Of a stretch of 64,000 nucleotides of DNA, positions 10,698 through 22,850 are shown piece after piece. The notes under the pieces were generated by a model. The model ran no database searches and had not been told where the DNA came from. It saw only the letters and a list, made by a program, of their open reading frames with translations. Source of the DNA: Phoebastria nigripes (taxonomy: Eukaryota > Chordata > Aves > Procellariiformes > Diomedeidae); NCBI GenBank assembly GCA_035582835.1, contig JAYKAV010002628.1:501530-565529 (forward strand), read 5' to 3'. Each line of letters starts with the position of its first letter. Position 1 is the first letter of the stretch. Position numbers and translations under genes: made by a program.

Positions 10698-13600
10698 CAT
10701 AAAACTTCCCAGATTTGGGACAGAAGGGGCAAGATGAGGGGTGATAGGCTGCTGGGGTGTTGGGTAAATCTGGATGAAAACTTCTTTTCGTAATCATCCC
10801 TGGGTGAGAACTTCAGTTTCTGCAACACCAGCATCTTCTGTGAGGAAAATGACCCAGAATAGTTCATTTTGAGTGAGCTGATCCTAAGTCCGTGCCCAGG
10901 AGATGCCAGGTGCTGGACCGAAGTTCAGAGGGTTGGGGACCTGCACGTGCCCATGCAAGGGACAGCACTGAGCCAAGTTAGGACCAGATCAGTGAGTTAC
11001 AGCCAGGATTGTAATACAAGTATGACTCTTGAAGTAATGGCACATAGACCCTTGCTGGAGGACTGGGACAGCGAGGGGCTGCGAGGGGCCTGGGAGAGGA
11101 GACACAGCTCCAGGCAGGTTGCCCAAAAAGGCGGGGCAGGGGTACAGGCAGGGTGTTGGCATACAGGCAACCCCATCGTTTCCACACTGGAGCCCTCCAG
11201 CCCAGTTAAGCATCCTTTGCCACCCTTGGGAGGAGGGTGATGCCAGAGCTGCCATCACCCGCTGTGACTGGGGACACCGCTCTGGGCGCGTGTCCCCAGG
11301 CAGAGGCTGGCTCTAGGGCAGGGAGAGGGTCCCCAGCGGGTGTGGGGCGGCACTGGCACCAGGCGAGGTGTCCCAGCTCCCACCTGCCCCTGTCTGGGCT
11401 GAACTTCCCCCTCCCAGCTTCTGCTCTGTTTTCAGCTCAGCTAGAAAACAAACCCTTTGGGGTTGTTGTTTTTTTCTTCCTTTCCTAATTTAGATGGTCC
11501 CAAGGCCCCACAGGCAGATAAAGGCGAGCTTATTCCTTTCCTGTGTTTATGGCACTGCTGGAACATGCTGCTCCCGCAAATATTACATCAAGAGAGTGTG
11601 GGGAAGGCTCAGCTTCCCCAGAACAGCTTAACTCTCACCTACATCTGCCCGTNGCCGCTCACTGCCTCCTCCCGTGCCCTGGCATCGCACCCCAGACATG
11701 CTGCTGCTGTCTCCAGCTTGGCTTGGTGGTGGTGGTTCTGGCCGTGCCGGTCTCTGCGTCACTGCTCCCGGAGCAGCCNGTGCCCTTGGCTCCTGCTCCG
11801 AATCGTGCTGGTGCCTCGGCTCACCCCACAAGCTGGGAGAGTCCTAGTGCCTGGTGCCACATGGACCCCATGGCTTCACTTTGGCTTCAGCCCCTTCTCA
11901 CATGCCTGCTGTGTCCCCAGGGAGTGCAGGGGCAGCACTGAAATGCCCCTGGGGCATCAGCTAATGCCCCCCTGTGTCCCCGACAGCCCTGCTCTGCTGC
12001 AGGGGGCAGAGGAGGTGACTGGGCAGAGTGGGGACAGAGGCAGGCAAGGATGCAGAGACACCGTGGGACCCCAGCTGGGCTCGGCACAGGGCTCCTGCCA
12101 CGCTGGTGGGGATGGGGACAGCTTGGGATGCAGGTCCCTTGCATCCCAGTCTGTGGCAGGAGAACAGGGAGAGCTCAGCCCTCCCTTGCCTGTCTCAATG
12201 GTTGGCCTCAGCCCTGCCAGAAAGTGGCCCCAGGCGGATGCCGGGACAGNTCTTGCACCAGAGGAGCTGCTGCTGCCGGAGCCCTGGCTGCTGCCAGACG
12301 TGGGCATGGGCTGTCCCGGGCTGTGAGTGTCGGGGCTGTGCAGGCTGTCGCAATGCAACATGAGGCTCCGAGCTGTGTTTGCTTGGCTGGGACAGTGTGT
12401 CACTGCTGACGGAGTCCGGGTTGCATCATGCTGCTGGAGAGGGGAGAGCGGTGCCCAGCCTCCATCCACTCCCCTGGCCAGAGAGAGCCACCGGCTTGGC
12501 GGGACGCAAGGGCAGGGGACAGGCAAGGAAGGGGAGAGGATGGCTGCAGGAGGGCTGGGGGGAGACCGCAGTGAAGACGGAGGGTTCATTGCCTGTGGGA
12601 AAGAAGCTGGGGGCAAGGAGCACCCCGAGGCACTGGAGGGAAGGGGTCAGGGCTGGGGGCTGGAGTTTTTAGTGACTGTTCGTTAATACAGCCCAACTTA
12701 CCCACATGGCACTGGTGGGAGCAGGATGCTGGTGAGATCCCTCCCAGCCACAAAAGCCTGGAGGAAATGGCATCGGGGATGTTAGCATCTTCCAGGGCAG
12801 AGGTGCGATGAGCCTCATCCCTCCCGGGCTGCCCCGGGATGCTGCCAGTGCCCTGCCTCTTCCCAGGGTCTGGCAGAAAAATGAACTCAAAAATCCCCTT
12901 CGTGGGATGGCCAGACAGCCAGAGGTCTCCAGCGGGATGCGGTTCACGGGGACTGTTCCCTCTTTCCCGGATCCCGAGAGGTGGAGGCTGCGGCATGAAG
13001 CCAGTGGGGCCGGTTCCCCTGTGGTGGCTGGCACCTGGCACACACCCTGCTGCTCACCACCAAGATTTGACTAAAATGCAAACACCGGCTTGCCTGGCCC
13101 GGCTTTTCAAAGAGGTCCAAAACCCCAGGCCAGTCTCACCACCTCTTCCTGGGCAAGGGTGAGTCACTGGCCCAGTGCTGCCTTCCCCAGGCCAGCGGTG
13201 ATGCTGGGCACAGCACTGACCCCAGCCCCATGTGTGGCCATGGAGGTGTCCGCAGGCAGGGTGCCGGGCAGCACCTGAGGTGAAATTGGGATTGTCCATC
13301 ACCACTGGTGGGGAGAGGGAGCTCTGTCCCTCCCAATGCTCTGGCTCCATGGGAAGGGACATCACCATCCTCCAAAATCAGCCTGGAGCCTGGGTAATGA
13401 GCTGGTCCCCAGGCAGCAGTGGGGTCAGGGATACCTGGAGAGGAGCTGGACCTTGGGGAGGGGTAGTGTGAGGACAGCAAAGGAAATCAGAGATAGGGGC
13501 AGGAAATAACAAATGTGAGTCAGCTGAGAAGCACGCGGGCAAGGACAGCTTCGGAGAGCTAATCTGCAGGAGATAACGCTGCTGGGATGGAGGAACCTCG

Positions 13601-13859
13601 GAGACAAGCTCACAGAAAGGGAGAATCAAGGCACGGAGGTGTCTGAAACTCCAGCGGCCAACATGGTTCTTTGCATCACACTCGGCTACGTCACCCCTGG
13701 NTGCCGGGGGGAAGCATGGGGCTCAGCACCCAGCCTTGGGTGCTCCGGACAGCACGTACACTTTGGGATGCATTTTGTAGCCTCCAAAGGTTTCCCTGAA
13801 ATCCTGCACTGGGTGTTTATCCCCTGGCAGACAGGACTAGCTGTGGCGCAGCCTGTCTG

Positions 13860-13985
13860 CTTTTAGTCTGGTGGAGATTAAGCTTTCCAGGGCCTAATGG
13901 CAATTCTTTTGGCAAGCGTTCAGCAGGCCTTAATCCATCTTATCTCTGCTCTGAAAGGATGAATTAGGCGCCTCTCCAAGCGCTC
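13860..13985. promoter_or_regulatory. AT-rich island, candidate noncoding element
   Basis: Holds GAGATTAAGC, CCTAATGGCAATT, CTTAATCC, a GATA core read in reverse (TTATCT) and GGATGAATTAGG in about 125 bases. The mix of homeodomain-like and GATA-like cores in otherwise GC-rich DNA resembles an enhancer. No experimental or comparative support is available here. Confidence 0.3.
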
Positions 13986-14544
13986 AATGGGGAGCAGAAG
14001 CGGCAGGAGCTCTGGCGACACACAAGCTGCTGCNGGCGCCCCGGGGATGCCCTACATACGGCAAAGAGGCCGCGGAGCCGCCGGCTCGCAGGCAAGAGCC
14101 AGGGCAATCTGGGGGCTGGGGAAGGGGCAGCATCGCAGGACGGTTGGCACGCTTTCCTCCGCACGGCAGGACCCTCTCGTCTTTCTCCCCCTGAACATCC
14201 AGATGTTGGGATCACCAGGAGTCTTGGCCTGAATAACGAAGGTCCCGTTTCCCTTGGGATTTGCCTGGGTATGAGCCAAGGGCGGCTTCTTGGCTCATGG
14301 GGGAAGACTGGGGACAATGTGGTGCCGCTCATCCCCGTGCAAAGGCTCCCATGCCAGCACCGGCACCTGTCCAGCCCGTCCAACCCATCTGGTACCCAGG
14401 GATGTCCCTGCTCCCACGGTCCAGATGTGGTCAGGACTCCTCTGAGTGACACAGAGGACATCCNGGTTGTGTAGGATGTCCCACCGTCCCAACTGCTGCT
14501 CCATCTTCGGGGACAGGGACTCTGAACTTGCCTTTTGCAAACCT

Positions 14545-14660
14545 GTCCTGACGTCGCTAATAATAACTGTGTTAATTAGGGAGCTCTCCCAGCCCTGCAT
14601 GATTCGTTTGGTCAGTTATGGGGGATGTTGTCAGGGTAATATAAATGAGGGGTGGCATTC
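14545..14660. promoter_or_regulatory. AT-rich island, candidate noncoding element
   Basis: Contains a CRE-like TGACGTCG, then CTAATAATAACTG, GTTAATTAGG, and downstream GTCAGTTATG and GGTAATATAAATG. Motif density is high within about 110 bases and there is no open frame. Regulatory role inferred. Confidence 0.3.
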
Positions 14661-16550
14661 GCCTCCCCAGCAGCTGTCTGGAGTGCTGGAGCCGTGTCTG
14701 AGACCCGAGGCACTCGCTGCACGTCAGGGCGACCTGGTCGGTGCAGGCACCGCAGGCAAGGACGCTGCTCAGCTCAGCCCCACGTAGACATTTGGCCCAA
14801 GGAATCACGGTTCAGACACCCGTCAAACACCATGGCTGCTCGCACCCATCTCCACCGCAGGCACCCAAAGGTGAAGGGCTGTGTCCCAGCCAGGCTGTAT
14901 GCCCCGAGCCTGCCGGCTGTCGCTGGCTTTTAGATGACTGCCCATCACTGTGGCATCTTGCCTTCTCCAAGCCCCTTCCACGTGAAATCAGAGAGGACAG
15001 CAAAACCTTCGTGGTCTTTGCAAAGCCTGAAATTTCCCACTTTTCTGCATCNAAGCCCTGCTGGCATGGGCAGCTGGGGGCTTAGTTTCTTTTCGGCTGT
15101 AGTATCCCTTGGGTGACAGATGGCCTGGTGGCTCGCCGACTCGCACTCCTGCCCGGCCAGGGTCGGGACCATGGCGTGGCACCGGGACAGGGTCTCTCTG
15201 TGTCTGCCAGAGGNGACCAGATTGCCCTGGGATCAGTCAGGGCCAGTTTGCAGGATGGTGGCAGAGCCCCTGTGGCATTGCCTGGTCCCGTCCTGGGGGG
15301 CAAACACCCCTCAGCTGGGAAATGCTTTTAGTGGGGAGGTTTCCTTCTTTGTTGAGGTGCAGCAAAAGTGGTGATGGGCTCACTGCGGGGCTGCTGCCGG
15401 CCGGCACCCGTGGGTTCTGCTGAGGGGCCCGTTGCTGCTGGATTGCCCTCCCAGGGGAGGCGAGGGGCAGGTGGTGCCATGGCTCAGCATCGCTACCCAC
15501 TGCTGCCCTTGCTCCCGACCTCAGGCCTGTTTGTTCTGCGTTGAGCTGGGCCGCCTGTGAGTCAGCGTCTGAGGTGGGCCAAAAAGGCTGTGGAAGCTCT
15601 CTGGGTGCTGCCGGGGTGACACCCTGGCCAGTAAACCCGTCCCACCGCACCGGCCCCCAGCCCGCCCCTGCGTTGCATCACGGCAGCTCTGCGGGGACTC
15701 CAGACGTCCCTCCTTAGCTGGTGGGTCTTGGGGATCTTTGCTGGAAGATTTAAGCTGTGTCTTGTTTCTATCCTTGGCCCCCAAAGCTCCTTTTTTCCTC
15801 TGGAAGAGGAAAAGAATTAATTGAGCAAGAATTAATCGAGAATCAGGAGACAAAGCTGCCAATTTTCAAATGAGATGTTAAGTACTTCAGGACCTGCCCA
15901 TTGCTTTCTGCTCTAAGCGTGTACTTTGGTTCCAACCTGGGCTCGTCCCACTCTGGCCACCGGCCACCCTCATGTCTATTCCTGGCCCGAAGAGCCCTGC
16001 GCCGGCAGAAACCCCCTCTCCGTGTTGCATCACTGGTTGAACTCTGGTGCATGCCGTCTCCAAAGCAACAAGGAGCTAAAATTGGTAGAAAGTTTGATCT
16101 GAGCCTGAGCCAAGCTTAATTTTTAATTGCTTCTAATTTCATTCTCTGGGCTGGGTTTGCCAAGCCGGGCAGAAAGGTCGTGGTGGCAGGTGCAGGCTCG
16201 GTTACCCACGGGCATCGCTCCGGCCCTTCCCGGGTTTGAACCTGTTGGGGTCTGGCAGCACTCAGCCGTGGGCAGCAGCGCTCTGCAGCGGCTCGGTGTC
16301 CCCACCGCGGCCGGAGGGTCCTGGCTCAGCTGGCCGCCTTGTTCCCCGCTCTCTGGGCCCCCCGGCCGGGCTTTCAGCTCCCCCAGGAGCCCCGTTTGTC
16401 CCCGCTGTGGCAGAAGAGATCAAGCACCTTGCTCAAGCCCCTGAAGGCAGGGGGCTAATTTTTCAGTTTTTGTGCATTCAAAAGACCAGCATGATGTGAG
16501 GATTTGCTGTTAAATCCCAAACAACTTGTGGCATTCCTGAGTCCACTCCC

Positions 16551-16856
16551 ACCCCTGCAGCATCCCCTTTCCCATCCCATGCCTGCAGCCTCCCTCTTCC
16601 CATTCCATCCCATCCCATCCCATCCCTGCAGCCTCCCCCTTCCCATTCCATCCCTGCAGTCTCCCCCTTCCCATTCCATCCCTGCAGCATACCCCACCCC
16701 ATCCCATCCCATTCCATCCCTGCAGCCTCCCCCTTCCCATTCCATCCCTGCAGCATACCCCTTCCCTTCCCTTCCCTTCCCATCCCATCCCATCCCATCC
16801 CATCCCATCCCATCCCATCCCATCTCATTCCTGCAGCCTCCCCCTTCCCATCCCAT
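16551..16856. repeat. CCCAT microsatellite inside a longer tandem repeat
   Basis: Units of CCCATCCCATC are mixed with a longer unit that contains CCCTGCAGCCTCCCCC followed by TTCCCATTCCAT. The CTGCAG word recurs at least seven times with spacings of roughly 27-45 bases, with a longer gap before the last copy, and a pure CCCAT run lies at about 16775-16820. The Met/Gly/Trp/Asp-rich minus-strand frames come from this repeat. Confidence 0.9.
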
Positions 16857-17116
16857 GGTCGGGCAACCAAACAGGGGAGAGTTTCCGGCATGCAGACACA
16901 TGGGGAAGCCAAGAGTCTCCACTCACGCTCCCCAGAAGGCATCTCCTCTCCCGAATGCCTCCCTGTGCAGGGATTAGAAGGCCGCATTCCCAGTGCGGTT
17001 CATGGCTGCCGCCAGAGAGAGGGAAAATTGACTGGTCCTGGCTCAGAGCCCCTGGAACCTTCCACAAAATCCCCAAACACACTGTGCTTGCGCTGACAAA
17101 GCAAACAGTTATTCAA

Positions 17117-17129
17117 ATGACAAAGGTCA
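17117..17129 (+). promoter_or_regulatory. DR1-like nuclear receptor site
   Basis: ATGACA-A-AGGTCA: the second half-site is a perfect AGGTCA, the first matches four of six positions, with the single A spacer typical of PPAR-RXR or HNF4 DR1 elements. It lies about 9 kb upstream of ANGPTL4, a known PPAR target in mammals. One such match in 64 kb can arise by chance. Confidence 0.25.
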
Positions 17130-18721
17130 CCTCTCCCCTTTTTGACAGCTATTTTTGCACCACGTACTGAAGTCCAAGGGTAAAGGAGCTGCAAAGCCAG
17201 GCACGGCTCCATCCATACCTCCAGCCCAGGGTATTAGAGGGATTTGGGAGAGAGGAAGAAACCATCCCCGGGCAGGAGCCAGGAGGACAGGGTCCCTCCC
17301 ACCTGGTTTTCCCACTGATGTCCCCCAAAATCATCCCAACGAGCTCCAAGCAGGGGGTTGCAAACATTTGCAGGATGTGGTCACTTAGGGCTTGTGCGAA
17401 TGAGCAGCATCCGGGCTCCCTGCGAGGCGGTGGCATGGCCCCGCTGGCTGCACGGCGGGATTTCACCAAAGCCCTGAGGCTGCGGTGATGGTCTCCCCCA
17501 TAAAGTGTGGGGAGCAGCTATGAGCATCTCAGTGAGACTCAGCATCGTCTGGAAAGCAGCAAGTCGGTGCCAGCGGCTCCCAGCCCTGCGAGGCTGCCCA
17601 TGTGTCACCAGCGGCTGCGAACACCCACACGCTGCACCCAGATGTGGCTGGGGACTTCCCGGGACACTAACAGAGGTGGAGGAAACCGCCGGGAGGGCTG
17701 AGCCTGCTGTTGGCAGTGCCGCAGCTGCCCGGCACAACCCATAAGCTGCCCCNACACAAAGGCAAACCCTCTCCCTTAGGACAACGGTGCTTGAGGCATC
17801 CCTGAGTCCCAGGAAGGCATCCGGCCCTGCTGCAAGACCACGTTCCTGATGATATTCAGATTTTCTGCAGAGTCCTGGGTGAGGCTGGTGATGGGGTGTC
17901 CCCAGGGAGCCACACACCGGGAGGAGGAATATGCACCAGAAACTGTCGGTGGGCTTTCTCTTGTTGGTCCAGAGAAAATCCCGATGACAGCAGAGCTCCA
18001 CAGCAAGGTACGCCAACGAGGTTTTCCCTGCCCTGACTGTCTGTGCCACCTGCCATTCATTCTTGCAGCGTTAAACAGAAATCCTTCCAAATATGTAACA
18101 CATGGAAAGTCACCCGGAGGCTGGCGAGTCGCCCGGGGCCGTCCCCAGCTCTGCCCTTGCCCAGCGGTGCGGGTGTTGTGCAAGGCTGGGACCCCACCAC
18201 CACTCCCCGCTGCACCCTGACCTTGCCCTCCTCGGAGGGTTTCTCCCAAAGGAAGATATTGCCTGGCCAAGGGTATCGATTTGGGTGATTTTGGAAATGG
18301 CCAGGTAGCAGAAGGGAACTCCAAAGCCGCAATTTTAAAGTGACACTTGCCAACACAAACCCTAGTTTTCGGCTGAAATGGAGGAGTTGTGGTGCTCCAT
18401 GGTCTCGGGGGGTCACCACCAGCTGCGGTGATCATGGCATCCTCAGCTGCTTTGTTTGATGGGAAACGTTACGTTTTGGATTCCTTTTTTTGGGGTAGGG
18501 GGATTTTCTTGGACTGTGCTCAGGATTTACCTTTTCTCTGCACTTTGCAATGGGGAAGCAATTTCCAGGCACCCCTGAGCCGCGTAGGTGGGTTCTTGGC
18601 ATCGGGATTTTTTTCTCTAGGTATCTGGTTTTCCTTGCGGTGGGAGGATCACCAGATGCCAAACCTGGGCAGCTCCAAGGGCTCATGCTCAGCACCGGGT
18701 GGGTGAGGTGGTGCGACGCGA

Positions 18722-18746
18722 GCATCTGAGCTCAAAGCTCAGATGC
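18722..18746. other. Perfect inverted repeat, 11-bp arms, 3-base loop
   Basis: GCATCTGAGCT (18722-18732), loop CAA, AGCTCAGATGC (18736-18746). Both arms pair without mismatch. No U-run follows and no gene is near, so it is not a bacterial-type terminator. Confidence 0.8.
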
Positions 18747-18959
18747 AGACTTGGACCCGCTTCAGCTTTGTTACCGTCTGCCGAGCAAAGTCCTGCGAAT
18801 AGAAACATCTGTCTACACCAGGTAAAAACCCCACAACATTTGTTTATCTAAGAAATTCAAACTAAACAGAGATTGCTCCATCCCAGCCCTGCCCGAGCAG
18901 AACGACTTCATGCCCACGTGCTCCTTCTCCGGGCTGTGCAAGAGGACATAAGGCAAAGC

Positions 18960-19195
18960 TGGGTGCAGGATGCCCCAGGCGTGGGACCTGTGGGTGTTGT
19001 GTGCTGGGTCCCTGGTGCAGGATGCCCCAGGTGAGGTACCTGTGGGTGCTGCGTGCTGTGTGCTGGGTGTTGGGTGTGGGATGCCCCAGGCGAGGTATCT
19101 GCGGGTGCTGTGTGCTGGGTGGTGGGTTCTGGGTGCGGGATGCCCCAGGCGTGGTACCTGTGGGTGCTGTGTGCTGGGCAGCTCCCACTCGGGAA
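18960..19195. repeat. 52-59 bp minisatellite, four copies
   Basis: The word GGATGCCCCAGG recurs at 18968, 19020, 19079 and 19138 (periods 52, 59, 59). Each is followed by a GTGGTACCTGTGGGTGCTG-like block and GTGTGCTGGGT. Copies differ by a few substitutions and short indels. Confidence 0.9.
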
Positions 19196-22100
19196 GCCAA
19201 GCCCTGCAGCAGGGATGGGGCTGCTGTGCACTGGGGAGAGCTCAGATCTGCGCTGCAGGCAGCGAAATGCTCATTGTACAGCTAAGGAAACTGAGAAGCG
19301 GCCGAGGTCACTGTCACAGCAGGGGAAAGTGCCAAGGCTAGAAATGAGGCCAGCTCCCACCTCCCAGCCCCCTGGCTCCCCTGGGGATCTGGAGCCCCCC
19401 CGCAGCCCGCCGGGCTCCCAGCCACTGCTGCCATTTCACCAGCGAGGCGGCTGGGAAAGGGGCTGCTGGAGCTTTTGGTGCTGTGGGGCATTTTCACCCA
19501 TTTCTTTTCAGGTTTTCACTGCAGTAAACAGAAAGCAGTGCGTTTTTTTCATCACTTAGTGCCTACATGTCCTGTGGGGTGTGAAAATCTGGAAAAATCC
19601 AGAATCTGAGCATGAAAGTCCAGAAAAACCTTAGCTAAAGATTAAGATATATTTATATACCCTACTGGAAAATGTTCACGATAGAGAAAGCCTTGGTTTT
19701 GTCACTTCTTTTCAGCACCCACCCTGGCAGAGCCTGTGCTGTCCCTTCCCTTCCCCTTACCTTCTCAATGTAGCCTTCTGCAGCAGTAGGAAATATCGTG
19801 ACTTCCCAGATGCATCCCAAGGCCGGTATTCCCGGACACCCTGTTACGTAGCTGAGTACACAGTTTTGATGCAGCTGGCCAGGCAGGCTGAGAAACGTCA
19901 CCGCTACCTCGCCTGGTCCCTTGAGGCATGGCCGTGCCTCTGCCTGTGCTTCGGCCACCGGAGCCGGACGGGGAGCCCAAGCGTCATGTTGCCTTAGTAA
20001 TGAACTGAGCAGGAAGGCTCTGGGGAAAGGTCTGATCCCAGCTGGGGTTTTCAGGACTGTGCCCAAAAGCCTGTGTGCTTTTCCCCTGCATTGGCTGGAT
20101 GAGGAGTGTCTCCCCTGGCATTCCCCCGTCTAAAGCTCCAGCCCTCTCCTATGGGTGCTGGGAGCCAGCAGGTCTCTTCCTGGGGGGAAAAGCAGCTGTG
20201 GCCCCGTGGGGATGCAGGGACAGGCAGGGACCCAGTGGAGCCCTCGACAGACGTGGCTGCCGCTGGCTGCAGGTGCAGCACAGCCAAACCTGGCGGCAGC
20301 ATTGCCCCGGCCCTGGGGCCAGCCCTGTGCTGCCAGCACGGCTCCAAGGGGCTCACGCCATCCCTCGCTGCAGGATTGTCCTGATGGGACGGGGACCTGC
20401 CCAGCGCCAGGGGAGAAGGGGACGGTGGGACACAACCTCCTGAGCAAAGTGTGAGATGAATGCAGCGTGCAGGAGAGCTCAGGAGGCCAAGCAGCACTTA
20501 CCCAGCACTCACCCAGCAAGGTGTTGGACAGGAGTGCAAGTCCCCAAGGGCCAGCACGGCCACGCGTCCTGCACATCCTGGGGTGGCTAAAAATCTTCCT
20601 GGGCAGCAGAAGTGACCCTGAGGTTTATCACACGGCGCAGCCAAAAAAGCCATTTGTGCTGTGTCAGGAGATCCAGCCTGCGAGGAGTTGTGCCAGCAGG
20701 ATGGAGGGGTCACGGCCACCAGCCACGGCCACTGATAAGTGCCGAGCAGTGCCAGAACCACCTCCATCCCCATCACAGAGGAGGGCACGGGCAGCCAGGA
20801 GTGACAAAGGGACCGCGGATGCACTCACTGTGGGCTCTGCTCATGCTTGCGCAGCTGCTCTCTCCTTCCAGAGACTCTGGGCATCTCCTTCCAGAAACAG
20901 TGAAGGAAATGAAAGGACATTCAGAAAACATCTGGAGAAATCCCCTGTCACCCCCGTGCCCATCAAAGGCTCTTCCAAAGCCACTGTCTCTGTCACTAGG
21001 CAAAGGTTGCTAATAAAAGGGAAGCCACTGTTGCCTCGTTGGGAAAGCAGAGCCCAGCCCTGGTTTCAGGGGTCCGGCCCTTCCCGCACAGGCTCGGGAG
21101 CAAACAGAGCGTGCCAAGGGGCAGCCTCATCCCCTGGGGACCTGGAGCTCCCTGCACCGATGAGCTGCAAGCCCAGGCAGCGAGAGCCCCTAATTCAAAA
21201 CGCATGTTGTTTAAATAGAGAGATGACTGTAAAAATAAGGGTCAGATTTCTCCGGCTGCCAAGCCTCCCACGTTAACCCAAGCCCTCCGGTTTCCTGCCT
21301 TCTGGCATGTGTGACCTTCCGCACAGTAACCCCGGCGCTCCCCAAGGAGCCCCAGGATGCCAGGAAGAATAAAGGGTAGCGAAGACTTGCATAACCTTCA
21401 TCCAGCCCCGCCAGGAAAATAAGGAGGCTGCTTGGACCGAGAGTGTCGCGGGCCTTTTATGTCAGCTTTTCAAGTGTGAAAATGGGCTTCCCTGCTCTGG
21501 GCTAACGGTGCCTGGAATCCTCCCCAGGTCAGAGGAACCCTAGGGTGGCTGCAACCCTCACCCTGTCCTCCGGAGCCCGTTGGGGACATTGCAGCCCTGG
21601 TACCGACATCTTCTCCCCTTGCTTGGGCTGCCAGCGGTTTACCCAGGGCTGCCCTGCACCAGCAGGGAAAGTCAGAGGAGAGAGGGTGGGAACGGAGCCC
21701 GGGCGACATGGCTGAGCTCCTGATACAGCTGGTCCTCACTCGGGGTGGACGGCTGCAACCAATTTTCCACGTTTCTGACTCACCCTGCTTGGAAATTCAT
21801 CTCTGCTCAAGAAGCAGAACCATCAAAAGCAGAAGCTTTTGCGAACTCGCTGATGGGGATGAGGGGGCGTCCCCGGCCCTGGGGAAGGATGAGGCTGGTG
21901 CTCAGGCAGCCTGTGCTGCCCCGCTGTCACCAGTCCCCTCGGGGTGGTGAGGGTCGGGGTAAAACCAACCTGGCCGCCGAGCCGGTCCAGGCAGGCTGCA
22001 GGAGCTGGGCTGGTCCCTCACTGCCATGTGGCGAGGCCAGCCCCTCTCCAGAGCAGGGAGTGACGGGGTTTCTGGTCCAGCAAACCTTGTGCTTGGGAAA

Positions 22101-22685
22101 AGCGGGAATAAATGACCCCAGTGTGTGGGGTTTTTAGCAGGCAGAACTGTTTCGCTAGCAGGGCTGGGCCCCACGGGTGTGCGATAGATAAATCACTGTC
22201 ATGGACCAGGTTTGAGCGGAGACCAAGGCGGATGGGGTGCCCGCTCCGGCTGGGAACACTGCCAGTGCCTGTCTGGGTGAGACGTGCTGCTGCACTCAGC
22301 CAGGGGCTGGTAGGAAATCCCTGTTGGATGTCTCCCGACCTCCGCTGAATCAGAATAACCATTCCTCTGGAAAACCTAAATTTATCCCTGAAGCAGTGAC
22401 GGTGTAATTCACATATGGTCTATTCCCCTCTCACTGGAGTCTCCTTTACGTTTGCCAATTCCAACAATAAAGCAAAGCTGTGAGCAACCTTCCTGTAAAT
22501 CAGCATCTCTCCCATCCCTCCCGGTGACGTGAGCCCGGGGCTGAGCAGCTGCAGGAATTCATGCGAGTTCAGACCGGGCTGAACTTTCGCACAGTGACCC
22601 GCCGGGTCAGCGTGGGAAGGAGTGGGATGGAGAAAGGCAGAGAACAAAGACACCCATCGCAGCCTGCCCACTGGCAGCCTGCCGT
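19196..22685. other. Gene-free region
   Basis: No supported gene. A 269-codon + frame at 20467-21276 has no recognisable domain, and I treat it as chance in GC-rich DNA. An AT-rich island lies at 22360-22500. Confidence 0.45.
22360..22500. promoter_or_regulatory. AT-rich island, candidate noncoding element
   Basis: Contains ACCATTCCTCTGGAAAACC (a TEAD-type CATTCC core), AAATTTATCC, GTAATTCACATATGG (E-box CATATG) and a CCAAT core in GCCAATTCC. It stands out from the GC-rich flanks, and nothing suggests coding. Confidence 0.28.
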
Positions 22686-22689
22686 GCAC

Positions 22690-22850
22690 GGGATGGCGGG
22701 ACGGGGACGGGGACAGGGACAGGGACGGGATGGGGATGGGGATGGGGTTGGTGATGGGGATGGCAATGGGAATGTGTGTGGTGATTGGGATAAGGATAGG
22801 GATGGGGATGGGGATGGGGATGGGGATGGGGATGGGAGCAACCCCTGTTC
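22690..22850. repeat. GGGGAT/GGGACA microsatellite
   Basis: Hexamer units GGGACG, GGGACA and GGGGAT (and diverged GGTGAT, GGCAAT) run for about 150 bases, ending with a pure GGGGAT stretch at about 22798-22832. Runs of four G repeated every six bases could form G-quadruplexes on the + strand. Confidence 0.9.

Larger units (their letters stand above)
10698..16550. other. Gene-free region with AT-rich islands
   Basis: No supported gene. The longest + frame (about 11457-12326) contains several n bases, has no recognisable domain and sits behind a good polypyrimidine-AG at about 11478-11493; I regard it as chance. AT-rich islands occur at 13860-13985, 14545-14660, 15790-15870 and 16110-16150. 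Confidence 0.5.
16857..18955. other. Gene-free region
   Basis: Unique GC-rich sequence with no supported gene. A DR1-type nuclear receptor site lies at 17117-17129 and a perfect hairpin at 18722-18746. Frames on both strands are long only because of base composition. Confidence 0.5.

Noticed and set aside
11457..12326. 289-codon + strand open frame behind a good polypyrimidine-AG
   Set aside because: Contains several undetermined residues, no recognisable domain, and no matching donor or neighbouring exon. Treated as chance.
16455..16987. Met/Gly/Trp/Asp-rich minus-strand frames
   Set aside because: Direct translation of the CCCAT repeat.
20467..21276. 269-codon + strand open frame
   Set aside because: No domain, signal peptide or splice context; low-complexity Pro/Arg/Ser content expected of GC-rich noncoding DNA.
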